64,000 bases of DNA from Ulota crispa (GCA_963920765.1 OY987245.1:20662727-20726726); one strand, 5' to 3'. Positions 11,773-24,059 are shown, counted from the stretch's first letter. The notes: a model not told the origin generated them from the sequence alone. A program made the numbers and translations.

Positions 11773-13888
11773 GCAAATTTTGTTACCTTGCAATAGCATT
11801 TATACATCAATGATGAGCTTGACTTGAATAAGAAGAATTGTCTTTTTTCTATAGCTATAATCCCAATTCAAATATAGTATTGTAAGTAACATGCTACGGA
11901 GTATGAGTTATTAATGTTGCTCTCGTGCTCCTCTCAACATTGGTGTAAGAGACTAAACAAACAAAGTTCTTAAGAAAATTCTAGTGTAAGTTAACTCTAT
12001 TAGGAAAAGAAATATCATTTGGCTTTCACTAAGATGGTCATGACATTTTTGATCCATCTGGATAAATTGTTTTTCACTAATATTAACACCATATTTGTTA
12101 ATTTGGGAAAAATAGGTGTCCCACTTTGTACACCACCTTAAACCCAAAAAGTTACCTTAAACAATATTTGAAGGTATCAGCTTTAGTTTGAGCCACTAAG
12201 ATTTTTTCCCTCACAAATTTCTCCTCTTAGGTGAAGACACGTGTACAAAAGAAACAATGAGTTTAGGAGGTCTCCTAAAACTTTTATATCAAAATTTGAA
12301 AGTCCCAAAATGTACCATTTTTCCCAAATTATCAAATATGACGTTTATTGCAATTGAGATAAGTGTAACTTGCTAGTTCCCATTTGCTCACAATTATGTG
12401 TATGAGAAGAGTATTTTGCTTCAAGCCATTCACTTATGGAATCTCTTGAATTGCTAAGTAAACGTTATACAAATGATGATGAATCAAGTTCATGTACATC
12501 TAGAGAATTAGTAGCCATAGCTAGAAACAAAGATGTTTGATTTTGCCACTTTTAGCCAAATGCAATGCCACTATGTGGAGCAACTACACATGATGTTCAA
12601 ATGAAAGTGCTAAGGGTGACTTTATATTAGGAATGTAGGTCATTTTGGATCTTTGGCAAGATTCCAAGCATTATCTCTTGTAGATTCTATTTTTGGAATT
12701 ACTTCTTAGATTTTCACACCAGGAATCAAGGCCGAAACTCGAAAATTGTTTCAATGCTCAAAACACAAGATTTGACACAAGCGCATGGCTGCAAGGGCAA
12801 AAATTGGGTTCACCAAAAAATGAGCAGCAAACTTGTGACCTAGAAGCAATTGTCATGTTTTTAGTACATAATTGTTTTCACTAGAATTTTTATTTAATTT
12901 TTGGGAATAGTCAATGCCACAAGATGAAATGGAAATCTTAGTAGCTACACTTGGTCTCCTTCTTCATTCCTTCTCCTTTGAAAATTTCAAGACTTGTAAT
13001 CATGACCTCAAACCCTTTAGAAACACCCAAAACATAAATCTCATCTCACTTTTACTTTAATGAGTGCAAGGGCCAATCTTTGAGGTCAAATATGCTAAAT
13101 TTTGGCTCAAATTGTGCCAAATTTTTGTGGCCTATACTCCTAGTATAAAGTAGCTGTAAAGCAACTTGCAAGGCCTTTCATTCTCCCTTATTTGCAATTT
13201 AAAAAATCTGAATCCAAGGATCAAATGTGAAATTCTGTTGTTATTTTAGAGAATGTTTCTTCTCCGAAAATAACACACTTTGAATCGCTGTTCATAAATG
13301 TGGTTAAACTTAGCAAAACTGCCGCCCAAAAATTACTTTGCATATCTACAATTACAAATCAATCAAAACACTAGAGTGGTGAATTTGAAATGTTCTAACA
13401 AATTTAGCAAAGTTGATTTTAGCCACTTCAACTGATTATACAAATCATGTTTGGGATCTTAGATTGCTTAGAGCCGGGACAACGTGCAAAGAGATTTGGC
13501 AATTAGAGTAAGGTTACCGGTAGCTAGTTAAAATGCAAAAAAATTAGTTGAACTTTGAAAGTACAAGAAAAAAACTAGTTAGAAGTTTCAAAAAATGCAT
13601 AACATTCAGTAGCCTGAAGAGAGGCTGCCTTTCCCTCTCTTCAGGTATCATCCATGAACTTCATCTTGATAAAACAAAAAAAACAAATAAAAGTTTTAAA
13701 AAAATAAAATTTAACATGTCTGGCCCCCTCGACGTGTGCGCATTGAACTAAGCTTCCCTTTCATAAACTTTGACAAATTCAGCCAAGTGTCTCCATAGCT
13801 AAAGAAGGGTGTGAAATATTCCACACCATTCTCTTGGAAGGAGGGCAACCTTTACTAGTGCTACTGAATGTTATGTGTGTAAAACAAC
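11773..13888. other. AT-rich intergenic sequence, no gene seen
   Basis: No supported gene. Short open frames (11,953-12,147 minus; 12,693-12,884 plus; 13,548-13,751 plus) lack motifs. A 12 bp-stem hairpin sits at 13,613-13,645 (CCTGAAGAGAGG / CCTCTCTTCAGG). Confidence 0.45.
13613..13645. repeat. Perfect 12 bp-stem hairpin
   Basis: CCTGAAGAGAGG, nine-base loop, then CCTCTCTTCAGG. It could be the remnant of a foldback element; there is no U-tract or gene that would make it a terminator. Confidence 0.5.
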
Positions 13889-13896
13889 ATTATACA

Positions 13897-14216
13897 AGGA
13901 AATTTTTATGGATACCCCTGAAGTTTGCCATATTTGTATAGATATCCCTGGTTTTTCAGAAATTGCACAAACACACTTGGATCACAATCATCAAGCATTT
14001 GTTTTGTTGTGCACGCTACTTTCTTTGTGACTAATGTTGAAGCAAAGAGTGTAATAGAACCAAAACAAAGCTATGTGAACACAAAGGGAGAAGAAAGAAT
14101 CATGCACAATAGACAAACGCCTAGAAATTATGGTCCAAGGATATTTTGCAATTTCTGAAAAACTAGGGGTATCTACACAAATATTACAAACTTTGGGTAC
14201 CCATGAAATTTTTCCT
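13897..14216. mobile_element. hAT-like foldback MITE, copy 1 (about 320 bp)
   Basis: Ends AGGAAATTTTTATGG... and ...CCATGAAATTTTTCCT; the two halves fold on each other over more than 100 bases (gatacccctgaagttt, tttttcagaaattgc and their complements). Flanking 8-mers attataca / agtataaa match at 6 of 8 positions. The copy at 40,449-40,771 has the same ends and an exact 8 bp target duplication. The open frame 13,925-14,158 is a by-product of the repeat. Confidence 0.7.
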
Positions 14217-14621
14217 AGTATAAATATAAATGTACAATTCGAATTTGAATTGGTAGCATTTGTGGACAGAAATTCTACCGGTTGACGGAGGTTACCATAT
14301 GTTTGATGGAAAAAATATTGGTAAAGAAGGATTTTACTGAATTAGGAAGGATACTTGTTTAAAGAGTTCTAATTTACAGAGGTCCAATTGTAAACAATAG
14401 AACCTGAAGGATTGTGAAAACCGGTTGAAAGTGGGAAGTGCATGACATTAGTCGTTGAAGCTTAGCACCCCCACACGGAGCCTTGGTCTTTGAATTGCCC
14501 AGTCATCATAAAAATTCTTGACTTTTTGAAAATTTCGGTCGGTATTTTATTCGTTAGTTTCAAATTTCAATTGTTTATTTTTTCCATTTCAAGTGATTGG
14601 CTTTGAAAATTGACAGTTGAT
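14217..14621. other. Intergenic sequence, no gene seen
   Basis: Short unique-looking stretch between two repeats; no open frame, RNA gene or bounded repeat recognised. Confidence 0.45.
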
Positions 14622-16135
14622 TCCCCTTCACTCCTGAAGGTGTCCCTTTGGGGATAAATGGGATTTCAGGCATGTACCTATGATTGGATTACTTTGTGAG
14701 ATTTTCTGAATTATAGAAGATGGGGAATTTAAAGATCTATGTGGGCATCTAATTTGTTTTTCATTCCAACATTTATTAAAGAAATTATGCAAGAATTTAT
14801 CAAAAGTAGGGGAAGAGGGGTAGTTTGGGCATGGCCTCTCCTCTAAAAGTGGGTGTTGATGGGTGGACGTACACTAGGCCCTTGTACTTTTGAGGTCACA
14901 ATTCAAAAATGGAAGTAAATATGATTTTGTATTTGAAATTACTCAAAGTTTAAAGGTTTTTTTGAGACTTTTTTGTTGTTTTCCTATAAACTATATGTGT
15001 TAAGTATATAGGATAATGATTGAATTTGTTAAAAAAGAACTTTCAAATTGTTGAATTTGTACTTTTGTGGACCATTACTAAAATATTATAATACTAGAAA
15101 ATAATGGAAAAGGACCAAATTTTCTAGACTTGGAGAAATTGTATTCTTCCACCCATACTTCACAAAAGACATCTATTTCTCTTCTATCCAAATTTGCATT
15201 CAAATTTCTAAATACATCACAAAATTTTCAAATATCTACAAAAAATAGTGCTCATTTTTTGATGGGGCATAATTTTTGAAATAACATGTTTTCCTTAATT
15301 GTGTTTAAGATTCTAAATGATTGTACCTAGTTCTAGAATGGCTAAATTTCAAATTTTCAAATTATTGTTTTTCACAAAAGTTATTTAATATTTAGTGATT
15401 TTTATGTGTTTTTGTACAATAAAGTTGTGCCAAAAGTGGATGTAGTCTAGTATACTTCTTCCCTTGGGGTCAGCCCTTTTGGGCACAAGGTATAGAAACT
15501 TGGGCATAGGGGAGTGGAGTGGAAGGACCCCGGCCTCTTGGAAGACTCGCAACCCTACATTCCTTTTGCTCCTTGTAAAATTTGGTACTTTCATTTTTTA
15601 AGTAGTTTGTGTGTTTTCTTTTTTAAATCACTTTTTTCCAAACTGTATTTCGCTAAGAGCCCTTGCCTTTTGTTGTTTGAATTAATGTAATTCAAATTTC
15701 TCAATTTTACATAAATCCTCCAATTTTACCTAATGTACTTGCAATTTCAGGACTTTTTGGCATTCAAATGTTTTTTGAAGTATTTTTTACACCTCTAGTT
15801 CATTTCAAATTTCTCCCGCATATACCTAACTTGGTCTTCTACATGGATAAAATAAACCTCAACTTTGCATAGAGCAATTTTTTTGGTATAAGAATAGTCA
15901 AAGGCTTCTGAATTTTTTGGGAAAATCTTTTTTATTTCACTTCAAATGTTGATGTCTAATTCCTTAGCATCTGAAATGAGCTAAAAAAAATTCCACAAGT
16001 ACCTGCCACAATCTAGGGCAAGATCCTATGGTTGGATTTTCAAAAAAGACTTTTTTTTGTACCTTTCTACTCATTCCACCAAAAGTTGCAATTCTTTGTG
16101 ATTTTCATTGGAAAAATGGCTTGGTCCTTTAGGTT
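14622..16135. mobile_element. TTAA element family B, degraded copy (about 1.5 kb)
   Basis: The left part (gtccctttggggataaatggg, caggcatgtacctatg) and right part (cctcaactttgcatagagcaa, ggtcctttagg) match the 10,856 copy in order and orientation, but both TTAA ends are eroded; the right end stops at CCTTTAGG and abuts the next MITE. It is longer than full-length copies, so extra sequence (including the GC-richer part around 15,440-15,570) has probably inserted. The minus open frame 15,385-15,594 is unidentified. Confidence 0.55.
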
Positions 16136-16142
16136 GCCTCTG

Positions 16143-16439
16143 CACTGAATATTGTATTTACGGCCCACACCAATTTTTGATATTTTACATTGTATAACTA
16201 TTTATTATTGCTACAGTAAACTTCATCAGTAATATTGTTATATACAAATTTTAAAGGGCTTGGCAACAAGAACAAAGCTGCGGAAAAACAAACTAGCTGC
16301 ACCTAAGTTGTGAATCATGTGAAATTCAAGTATTTAAACAATTGTATGCGCCTCCAAGTGGCCAAGTGATGAATCATGAAGTAACTTTCTAGAGTAAGGC
16401 AACCTAATTGTCAAGACAACCTAAATACAATATTCAATG
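16143..16439. mobile_element. 'CACYRAATATTG' MITE, copy 1 (about 297 bp)
   Basis: Terminal inverted repeats CACTGAATATTGTATTTA and CATTGAATATTGTATTTA (as read from each end). The interior (gttgctacagtaaa, gcctccaagtgg, gaatcatg) matches copies at 26,694-26,999 and 27,002-27,934. Superfamily uncertain: a TA dinucleotide flanks copy 2 on both sides, which would suggest a Tc1/mariner-type element, but the ends also resemble CACTA. Confidence 0.65.
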
Positions 16440-17640
16440 TAGGTACCTTCACTGAAAATTCCTCTTGCTTAGTGATTCAAGATGTTATTTTTCATAATTT
16501 TCTTAAGTGACTCAAAACACTGCTACATGTATTGAAATATAACAAATCCAATTTAAAATTGTGATGAGACTAGTAGAAACGTGATTTACCTCAACTAAGC
16601 TTTAAGATCCACACTTGGTTTAACAAGTTGGTTCAAGTACAAGTTTAATGTTTGGGTAACACAATGATTCTACTAGTGAATGTTTGTAAATTTTTATGGT
16701 TATTAGAAAAAATACTAATATGAGGTTTGCTAGAAGTACTCACACATGTGGACATTGCTCTTTCCTAATAATGATTTGCCAAAACTGCAAGTCAAATCCT
16801 ATACTCCACAATTTAATGCCTAGTCAAATTGTTTTGGATGCTCCAAGCAAATAACATGGAGAGATCATTGGTCTCTTAGTTTTTGAAAGGAGGAATATTT
16901 GGAGTTGGTGTGTGAGTTCATAACTTAGGTTATTAGCATTGTCTCTACTAATACTATCACCAGTATGTTCATATTAAAATGAAACTCATAATTTGTGCTT
17001 TTATTCTAAATTTGGTTATAATCAAAGTATTGAATGTTTTTGGAGTGAAACTTGTTAAAGCTAATTTCAGGTATAATACTCTCATCGTAGTGGTTTTTAG
17101 AATTTTATTTTATTTTATAGTACAAGCTTGGTTTTTTCAATGGAATTTATGAATTTAAAGTTGAATTAGTAAGAGATTCACGTACCTTTCTTAATTTTTT
17201 GTGCAATGTGCACTCTAATAAAGATAGACTTGGTTGCTGCCTAAGACGACCACCTTGCCAAGCTGCCTCCAAAAACAAACAATTTTTTAAAAAAGTTCTC
17301 AATTGCAATAAACAAATGTTTCTAATTGTTCATCAATCCAAAACTATTTGGTTGGAGTTCGAGGACCAATTATTCTACAAATATTTTTATAGCGGAAAAA
17401 CAATCTTTTGGTCTTTGAGGAAAAATACACACTATATCTCAATCCCATTGAATTTAAAAAATATAATTGGGTGAAAAATGAAAATTGGAACTTGTAGCTT
17501 CACGCCATATCCCAATTGTAACTTCACAGTACACCTTAAGTCCCAAGTTTTGTCTCATTTTCAATTTTTATATGTTTTAGCATCAAATGAATACGACTTT
17601 GGGTTCAGCATAAACCCATCACAAGGGCTAAGACTTAACA
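16440..17640. other. AT-rich intergenic sequence, no gene seen
   Basis: No supported gene. The open frame at 17,199-17,474 has no recognisable motif. Composition becomes markedly richer in GC after about 17,640, approaching the 19.5 kb gene. Confidence 0.45.
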
Positions 17641-19504
17641 ATACCGTACACAACATCTCAGCATTTCCCAGTGTTTCTTTTTGTCCTTCACAGCTCAATA
17701 AAGCAGGCGTATGACGTTGAACTACGACTTGAAGGGATGGGACGTGGGACGTAGTGTGACTTGGACAACCATCGATGACTTATATGTTGAATTGCTGAAA
17801 GATCCCAGTGTAGGCTCATGTACAGTACAATACTGCCAATGATCAATGTTTTGTGCAATAACCTGTGGAGGGAAGAAAGGAATCGCAAGGTGTTTCAAAC
17901 CGCAAATTCTGTGCTAAAGGTCCAGTTTTACTGAATTAAGAGCACATAGTTTTTACAGGGCAGCACCACCACAGCACCACCTGCATGACGAGATGGTTCG
18001 TTGAGATATTGAACTCGACATCCCTGATAACAGTATACGCCACCAAAATACTGTAGTCTTCAGAGTGGCTACGAGAAATTTTCTTCAGAATAAGAATCAT
18101 AATTCGAATCGAAACATTGGGTCTCCCAAAATCTGTATGACCAAAGGGAATTGACTGAGAAACGAACAAAACATGACCTCCAAAAAAGGCTCGTGACTGG
18201 CCACCCATCCTCCCTTCTACCACAACGTACAATTGCTGTTTGCAATGTACCACTATCATGGACAATCACAAGTATGCATTTTTGTTTTGAAATGTACACT
18301 TGTGACAAACCACGTCAGCAATACGATGGGTTGATGCCAGGATACTTAGGGTCTAATACCTTGCAAACAAAGGTTTATAGTGACCCTAAGATATGTCATC
18401 TGACCTGCCACCTAGCACGAAATTAAAGACTCAAATAATGGACCCCACAATGGCAGTGGGATTTCTTTTTAAGCTTAAGCTTACTACTAGACTATAGAAT
18501 GTTTTGAAAACTCAAACTGACAGTTGTAATTCTGTAGCAGGGTTATGACATTCGACACGCTTCGTTTCAGACTGAAGAAAAGGTCAGGCCATTAGACCCC
18601 ATTCCACATGAGCATTCGCACGCTCTGCACACATAAATGAGCATGAATTGTTCACTTAACGTGATCTCAGAGGCATAATTACCCAATCTCTGCATCAACA
18701 GTCGGCTAAAACCTGAACTTCAGAAACTAAACGATAGTCAATAGTGTCAGTTGCGTAATAGTAAGAACTTATACAAGGAGAAAATCTGGATGACCGCGTT
18801 TCCTGATCTCGCGGCTGAAGTCTCCGTGTATGATATGTATCTACGTACAGCAGCGCCAAGGAATTTTTAATAGCCAGCTGTTGCCCATCAGAGCCATGGC
18901 GCACCAACAAGTTAGAGGACAGACACTATAGAGCTATGTTTCCTATTACTGACGTTGATCACATAAGCAATAGAGATTCTTGCCAAAAGAGCAAGAGAAA
19001 TATGTTGTATTTCACACACTTTACCCTCCAATTAATTCTATGCTATTCCAGAATACATGAGATACGATAGTGCGCCTTGGACAAAAGTGCTCGTCTCTTC
19101 AAAACACAGGGTTGATGATGCGTAAATTGATCAAACGTAGCACTGTACCTCTTCTCCATGAAGATGGAGAGTCAATTCTCTAGTCTCAAACAACCTGGGG
19201 CATTAAAATTCAAGCAGATGTCAGGAGGTTGTATCAAAGAAGTTAAAACAAGAGGGAGTCTAGCTCACATGTACAAAGATAAAATCTAGGATAGTCTGTG
19301 ATTCATCAACCCCTACATTGTAATGGATAACTGCGACATAAAACAATAGAGGGGAAAGAATACTAACCAGAAGTAACCGGATCCAACGAGCATGTGGAGG
19401 ACGCTTGAATGCTGCTCCCACTTTTACTATTGTACAAGTTAAGAAGATTATACTGGAGAACACTCCCCGATATCATTGCTCTCCATTCCTCATTTTTTTC
19501 AATT
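17640..19504 (-). other. GC-richer 3' flank of the 19.5-21.0 kb gene
   Basis: This 1.9 kb stretch has balanced base composition and no repeats, unlike the DNA to its left, and lies directly downstream of the minus-strand gene. It may hold a long or spliced 3' UTR. Several overlapping open frames on both strands (17,688-18,426) lack homology-like features and splice support, so none is called as a gene. Confidence 0.4.
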
Positions 19505-21025
19505 CTACGCTGCCATCGCTGGATCAGAGAAGGTCCTCTCATCCTTCTCTTTCTTGAAGGACAGTAAAGACCGTAAACTGGCCAGCCGACCTTTCGCGGC
19601 CTTGGAACTGCGCATCGTAGGAGCTATACAAACGGGAACATTCAGTACCGGAGTAACCCTCACACTCGAACTACCGGTATACGAGGCCAACCTATCAGGA
19701 CTATGCCGAATCTCTCGTCTCCTCAAGGCTCTAAGCTGATCCTGTCCTTTGCCGACCCTGGAAGCCGGATGACTACACCGCTCCAGGTTTTTTAGGACAA
19801 TTTGACTAGGGTTTGTTGCGGTCGTCGTGGCTCCAGCACCTCTGTCAAGTACCTTCCTCTTAATTTCACCTCCATGGGGCTTATCAGAGCTATCGAATGC
19901 AATTTCTAAAGAACTCTCTGTCTCGAGCATTCTCCACGACTTCCTTCCAGAGGCTGGTCTCAAATCCACCTCCGTTGCAGAAGAACTCCATAAGTCAGAT
20001 TCACCATCCCTATCGGTGTTGGAAACCGAAGACGTTGGGTAAACCGGGGACGCGACGTGCAGAGCGGCTAAACCAGCGGGTTTGCTGCTCACAGCTTGCA
20101 CAGGCGCTGTAGGAAAGGACACTGGTTGTGACCGCACAGCACAAGGCTCCAAAGGTGAGAAATTCGTCACGCTGCTCTTCAAATGCGATGAAGAGGAAGT
20201 CTCCAAAGGAATCGCCTTCCCAGTCTTCTCGGTCGACGAATTCCTTCGAAAAATCAAGCGCAGCGAACTAGCAGCTGATCCAGAATTCTTCGGCATGAAG
20301 CCAGTGGACTGTTTCCTGCACGACGGCATAGGAAGGTCCCTGGTCGGACACAGTCGGTCCCTGTGACTATCCGATCGTGCTCTTCTCAAAAGGCCAATTA
20401 CCTTTTCCCAGGCTTGAGACTTCGGCTTTCCAGCCCCTTCCGCCGAAACTCCACCCGATGACGTCGCGGTTCCAAATTTCATTGGCTCTGAACACCGCGA
20501 AGGAGAAATAGGGCGCATATCCAGAGGACCTGAAAATCTCGAATACTTCATCTCTGATCCTGGAAAGATCGATTCCTCCCGATCCAGAGGACCTGACTTA
20601 CTCACACCCGATCTCTGAGGTGACCAATCGACATTAACGAACGGAGTTTTCATCGTATCCAGCGGGCCAGAGAAACTCACAGAAACCGTGTCCCGCTGAG
20701 GGCGAAAAGGAGGCAGATTTTGCGGAAGAAGCCTCCCCTTGTGAAAAAACTCATCTGCCGACAACATACATCCCCCCGAAACAAGATCTAGAGAGGACGA
20801 TCCCATGCAAAACTCGAAATCTAAAGCACAATCGTCACCACTCCTCTGATCTTCTTTTCCACTGCTTCCAATTCTCTCCACTGGAGATTTCTCCATTATG
20901 CCAGTTGAGAACGAGATGCGCGGACTAAAGTATCCTATCCCCTGAGATGCAACCGGCGAAGAATCGCTCTTAGCGATCACCGAAGTGCAAAGATCTAACG
21001 TATCTAGCACGCTCCTACTCGCCAT
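19505..21025 (-). CDS. Plant-specific DUF1645/MAKR-like protein
   Basis: Single-exon gene, 506 residues from the first ATG (21,025); the frame is open a few codons further upstream but without an ATG. Seen: a short DFEFC segment (residues 69-73) followed by LSADEFFHKGRLLP (88-101). The pairing of an F-E-F motif with an ADE-L/F-F-x-x-G block is typical of plant DUF1645 and membrane-associated kinase regulator-like proteins. Then come three SGPLD motifs (119-123, 144-148, 165-169), a W-x-x-V-x-G-L-L-R-R-A-R-S block (206-218), an arginine-rich RLIFRRNSS, and a C-terminal RVTPVLNVPVC segment (456-466) with a lysine-rich tail. It is serine-rich and probably largely disordered; no transmembrane helix or signal peptide is visible. 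Function in this family is poorly defined (signalling adaptor or kinase-binding roles are known for some MAKR members), so no reaction is assigned. Composition is far more GC-rich than the surroundings, as for the other host genes. Confidence 0.8.
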   Translation of the reverse strand: MASRSVLDTLDLCTSVIAKSDSSPVASQGIGYFSPRISFSTGIMEKSPVERIGSSGKEDQRSGDDCALDFEFCMGSSSLDLVSGGCMLSADEFFHKGRLLPQNLPPFRPQRDTVSVSFSGPLDTMKTPFVNVDWSPQRSGVSKSGPLDREESIFPGSEMKYSRFSGPLDMRPISPSRCSEPMKFGTATSSGGVSAEGAGKPKSQAWEKVIGLLRRARSDSHRDRLCPTRDLPMPSCRKQSTGFMPKNSGSAASSLRLIFRRNSSTEKTGKAIPLETSSSSHLKSSVTNFSPLEPCAVRSQPVSFPTAPVQAVSSKPAGLAALHVASPVYPTSSVSNTDRDGESDLWSSSATEVDLRPASGRKSWRMLETESSLEIAFDSSDKPHGGEIKRKVLDRGAGATTTATNPSQIVLKNLERCSHPASRVGKGQDQLRALRRREIRHSPDRLASYTGSSSVRVTPVLNVPVCIAPTMRSSKAAKGRLASLRSLLSFKKEKDERTFSDPAMAA

Positions 21026-22278
21026 CTTATGAATATATTGCTGAACGCTCAAACCGACTACTCACATTTTAAGCCTACTTGCCATAATTACAAAAACAGA
21101 GTCCCGCCGACTCCTGGATACAACTGAACAGCCGCCAACAGTCGACGTTCTTAAACCAACGGCCAACCAAAGCAATACGTTACACATCCCGTTGCAAGAA
21201 CCGATCGCCTCTCCCACGCATTTAAAACTATCAACAGCACAACACAATTAATATGTTGAGCGTATTTAATGTCCATACAAACAAGAAAATTTGCACCAGG
21301 CAGACACTAACATTTGTAAATACTTATTTTCAAACATCTAAAACAAGTACGACAAACAAGAATAGAAACAAAATCATACTCGATCTTAGCAGGTCCTCCA
21401 AGAACGACGCAATGCAACTCAAGCTAAAAATCGCTTAAAGCATAAATTCCTCTTCAGGCAAAGCAAGTAAAAACCGTCTCTCGATGAGAAAACATTTCCA
21501 AGGCTTACTGCGTCCTCTTTCTTGCGTATTCAAAAAACGTCCAGAGCTCTACACTTAGCTCGACATCCTTTCCCTCGCGCCTCGTTCCGACGACGACGAC
21601 GACGACGGTAGCGACGCCAGTTTGAAAAAGAGGAGCTACAGTTGGCACACAGACATCCTGACGAAGCCTGCAGCAACGGCTGACTGACGCCTCGCAGGTC
21701 AAGGGACGGAACAAACTTGCAAAGCAAATTTCGCGAAGCAAGTGAGCGATCTGGCAAACTCTTAAGGCAGAGCTACAGAGCTCACAGAGCAGGCAGAGCA
21801 CAGAGAGAGCACAGAGTAGAGAGCACAGAGCGGCAGTCAGAAACGCGGATTGTACTAATGAGCCTCCGATGTTAAAGCGGAGCAGGGCGAGGACTGTCTG
21901 GGAGTACTGTACAATACAATAAACTTTAGAGTAAGTTAAAGATCAGTTGCGAAAGGTCAGTGACGGCCATGGATGAAGGCATGAAGCACTCCGCCTGCTC
22001 CAGTGCTCCCTCTCTCCTGCAGTCACCGCAGTCGCCGCAGTCGCCGTAGTCGCCATAGTCGCTCCGTCTCTCCCGCAAAAGTAACAAAAGCAAAACCCAA
22101 AGGCCATGGGTAGAAAATGGAGTAGAAAATGGAGTAGAAAATGGAGGCTGGTGCTCCTACGATACTGTCTCGGACGGCAGTAGCTTTGGTGCAGTGCTGA
22201 GTGCTGACGCAGGGGCGGCTGGCGGCAAATTTTAAAAGAAAATTCTGGTAGGTGGCAAAGACGAACCGCGCCTGTAAG
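21026..22278 (-). promoter_or_regulatory. Presumed 5' UTR and promoter of the DUF1645-like gene
   Basis: GC-rich, repeat-poor flank upstream of the ATG. It contains a (GAC)n run (about 21,588-21,607), a purine-rich agagcacagag repeat (about 21,780-21,830), a five-fold 9 bp repeat of the type cgcagtcgc (about 22,015-22,060) and a three-fold 12 bp repeat tagaaaatggag (about 22,110-22,145). Open frames here (21,062-21,801) run through the simple repeats and are not supported. No defined TATA box or intron is called. Confidence 0.5.
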
Positions 22279-23190
22279 TTAACCCTTTAAAGACCACATA
22301 CATTTTCCCAAAATTCACTAGAAATCAGGGCAGTAAGATTAGATGTGCATTTGAAATAAATATAGACCCAATTTGAATAATCCAACCGTACAAATGTGAA
22401 GAACAACTTGTTTGCTGCAATGCATCAAAATTGCAACTAGATTTACTGTTGGAGGTGAAATATTATAATGATTGAGTGAGTTGTATATGGGAAATCTCTA
22501 GTTTTTCATGCTTGTGTGGTTTTGAATGGTAGCGCTTCAAGCAAGTTTTGATTGAGAAGAGCCTTACATTTCTAGAAAGCAGGGTTTCCCATCTTTCCAA
22601 CAAGACTAGTTTCACTCAAAATAAACAAAAATAGCAATCACAAGGTGTAGCTAAGTGGACAAAAAGGGTCAAAATCCCATTTTCTTTGCTACCTTAAAAC
22701 GGTTCTACAAGAAATTTGAAAATTGTTACAAAAAACCCGATTGGTGAAAGCAATCAAGAATTCGCCTTAAATTTAAGATTAATTTTTTTTAAATAAATTA
22801 ATAGCATCATTTCAATGGATTCTCAAATAACAAGTGTACTACTACCATATAGAGAAACAATACAAGGGTATTTCTTGAGTAATTTGAAGTTTTTTAAGAT
22901 TGCACAATTGAAATGTGGCATTCTTCTTGGATGTTTGATGTATTTGTCTTGTTGCTTTGATCCATCTTTGACAAAATATGGATACATATTTTGAGGCCAT
23001 GATGTATAAACACCATTATTTATCAACTCGTATATCCAATTCTATTGTTGTTTTTTGGGTTGGATGCAAAATTCTTATGATCACAAGCGTTCTTCAAGAT
23101 CATTTTCCAAATTGTTGAGCAATTTTACTGTATAGGCCAAAAACTACTCTCCCAAACCAAAATATGGTTTGGTGGTCTCTAAAGGATTAA
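22279..23190. mobile_element. TTAA element family A, copy 2 (912 bp)
   Basis: TTAA-CCCTTTAAAGACCAC at the left and the inverted partner (GGTGGTCTCTAAAGGA-TTAA) at the right. Similar to 5,258-6,170 along its whole length, e.g. aatccaaccgtacaaatg and ttggaggtgaaatattataa. The minus open frame 22,823-23,026 is homologous to the one in copy 1 but matches no transposase domain I know. Its right TTAA is also the left TTAA of the next element. Confidence 0.8.
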
Positions 23191-23406
23191 CCCCTGAAGG
23201 GCCCTTGGGCTCTAGAGATACAGTACCAAATATAGTTGCAATTAGTATTCAGAAGTTTGAATCAGTTGGAAATTAAGTGTTATAATCATACATATTGAAA
23301 GGTTGTATGATGGTGGGTGCATAAAACAATTTGGAAAGCCCTTAGAGCAGCTCAAATACAACTATACATGTGGCCGCAAAGGGCTTTTGTGCCGTTAAGG
23401 GGTTAA
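23187..23406. mobile_element. Short TTAA element (220 bp)
   Basis: Bounded by TTAA-CCCCTGAAGGG... and ...CGTTAAGGGG-TTAA. The terminal match is short (CCCCT plus scattered positions), but both TTAAs are shared with its neighbours, which supports a bounded unit. Confidence 0.55.
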
Positions 23407-24053
23407 CCCCTAAATGCCCAAGGCCTATTTAAGCTTCTTGGAATTTCAGTAAAACTAAACAATCAACCAACCTTTTCATAAATCTCATAAATTTGTTTTC
23501 TACTGTACCGTACAAATTTAAACCAAACATATTAGAGATCACATAGAAAAAGAAACCACAACAATATCACTTTTAGTTTGGAAGGTTATAATGTTTGAAC
23601 ATGAGGGTGTTAAAACTACAAAAGTGACTTGAAGTCTTCTAATCCTCATTTCACATGTCAAATTTAAAAAATTGATCACCAAAAAAATATGAGGTTTAAG
23701 GTCATTACATGTTTAACTTTAGTCAATTTACAAATTCCAAAATCTACTCATGTATTTTTTTTAAATGGATTGCTAATGCGGATTTATGTCCAAGCTCTAG
23801 TGTATTTGAGGCTCATTTTCAAGATCTTCCAACACTAGAAAACTCAAGATTGCACTAGACACCTTTGCACAAAATCTTGAGTAGAAAAATCATCAATATT
23901 CATATTCAAAATCAAACTTTTGTTGTTGAAAGTAGACTTCAAAACAAATTTATTTAAAAACAAACTACTTGAAAATCATAATTGGATAAGATTTTATACA
24001 TCTTCAAGGTTTGTAAAGACCCAAACTTGGTCGCTTGGGCATTTAGGGGTTAA
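23403..24053. mobile_element. TTAA element family C, copy 1 (651 bp)
   Basis: Ends TTAA-CCCCTAAATGCCCAAG and CTTGGGCATTTAGGGG... -TTAA form an inverted repeat of about 14-16 bases. The interior (acatattagagatcacat, gttataatgtttgaacatgag, catgtcaaatttaaaaa) matches in reverse orientation the 24,060-25,429 element. Confidence 0.75.
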
Positions 24054-24059
24054 TAACCC

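Noticed and set aside
17688..18426. Overlapping frames on both strands of 66-109 codons
   Set aside because: No motif, no splice support, and located in the likely 3' flank of the 19.5-21.0 kb gene.
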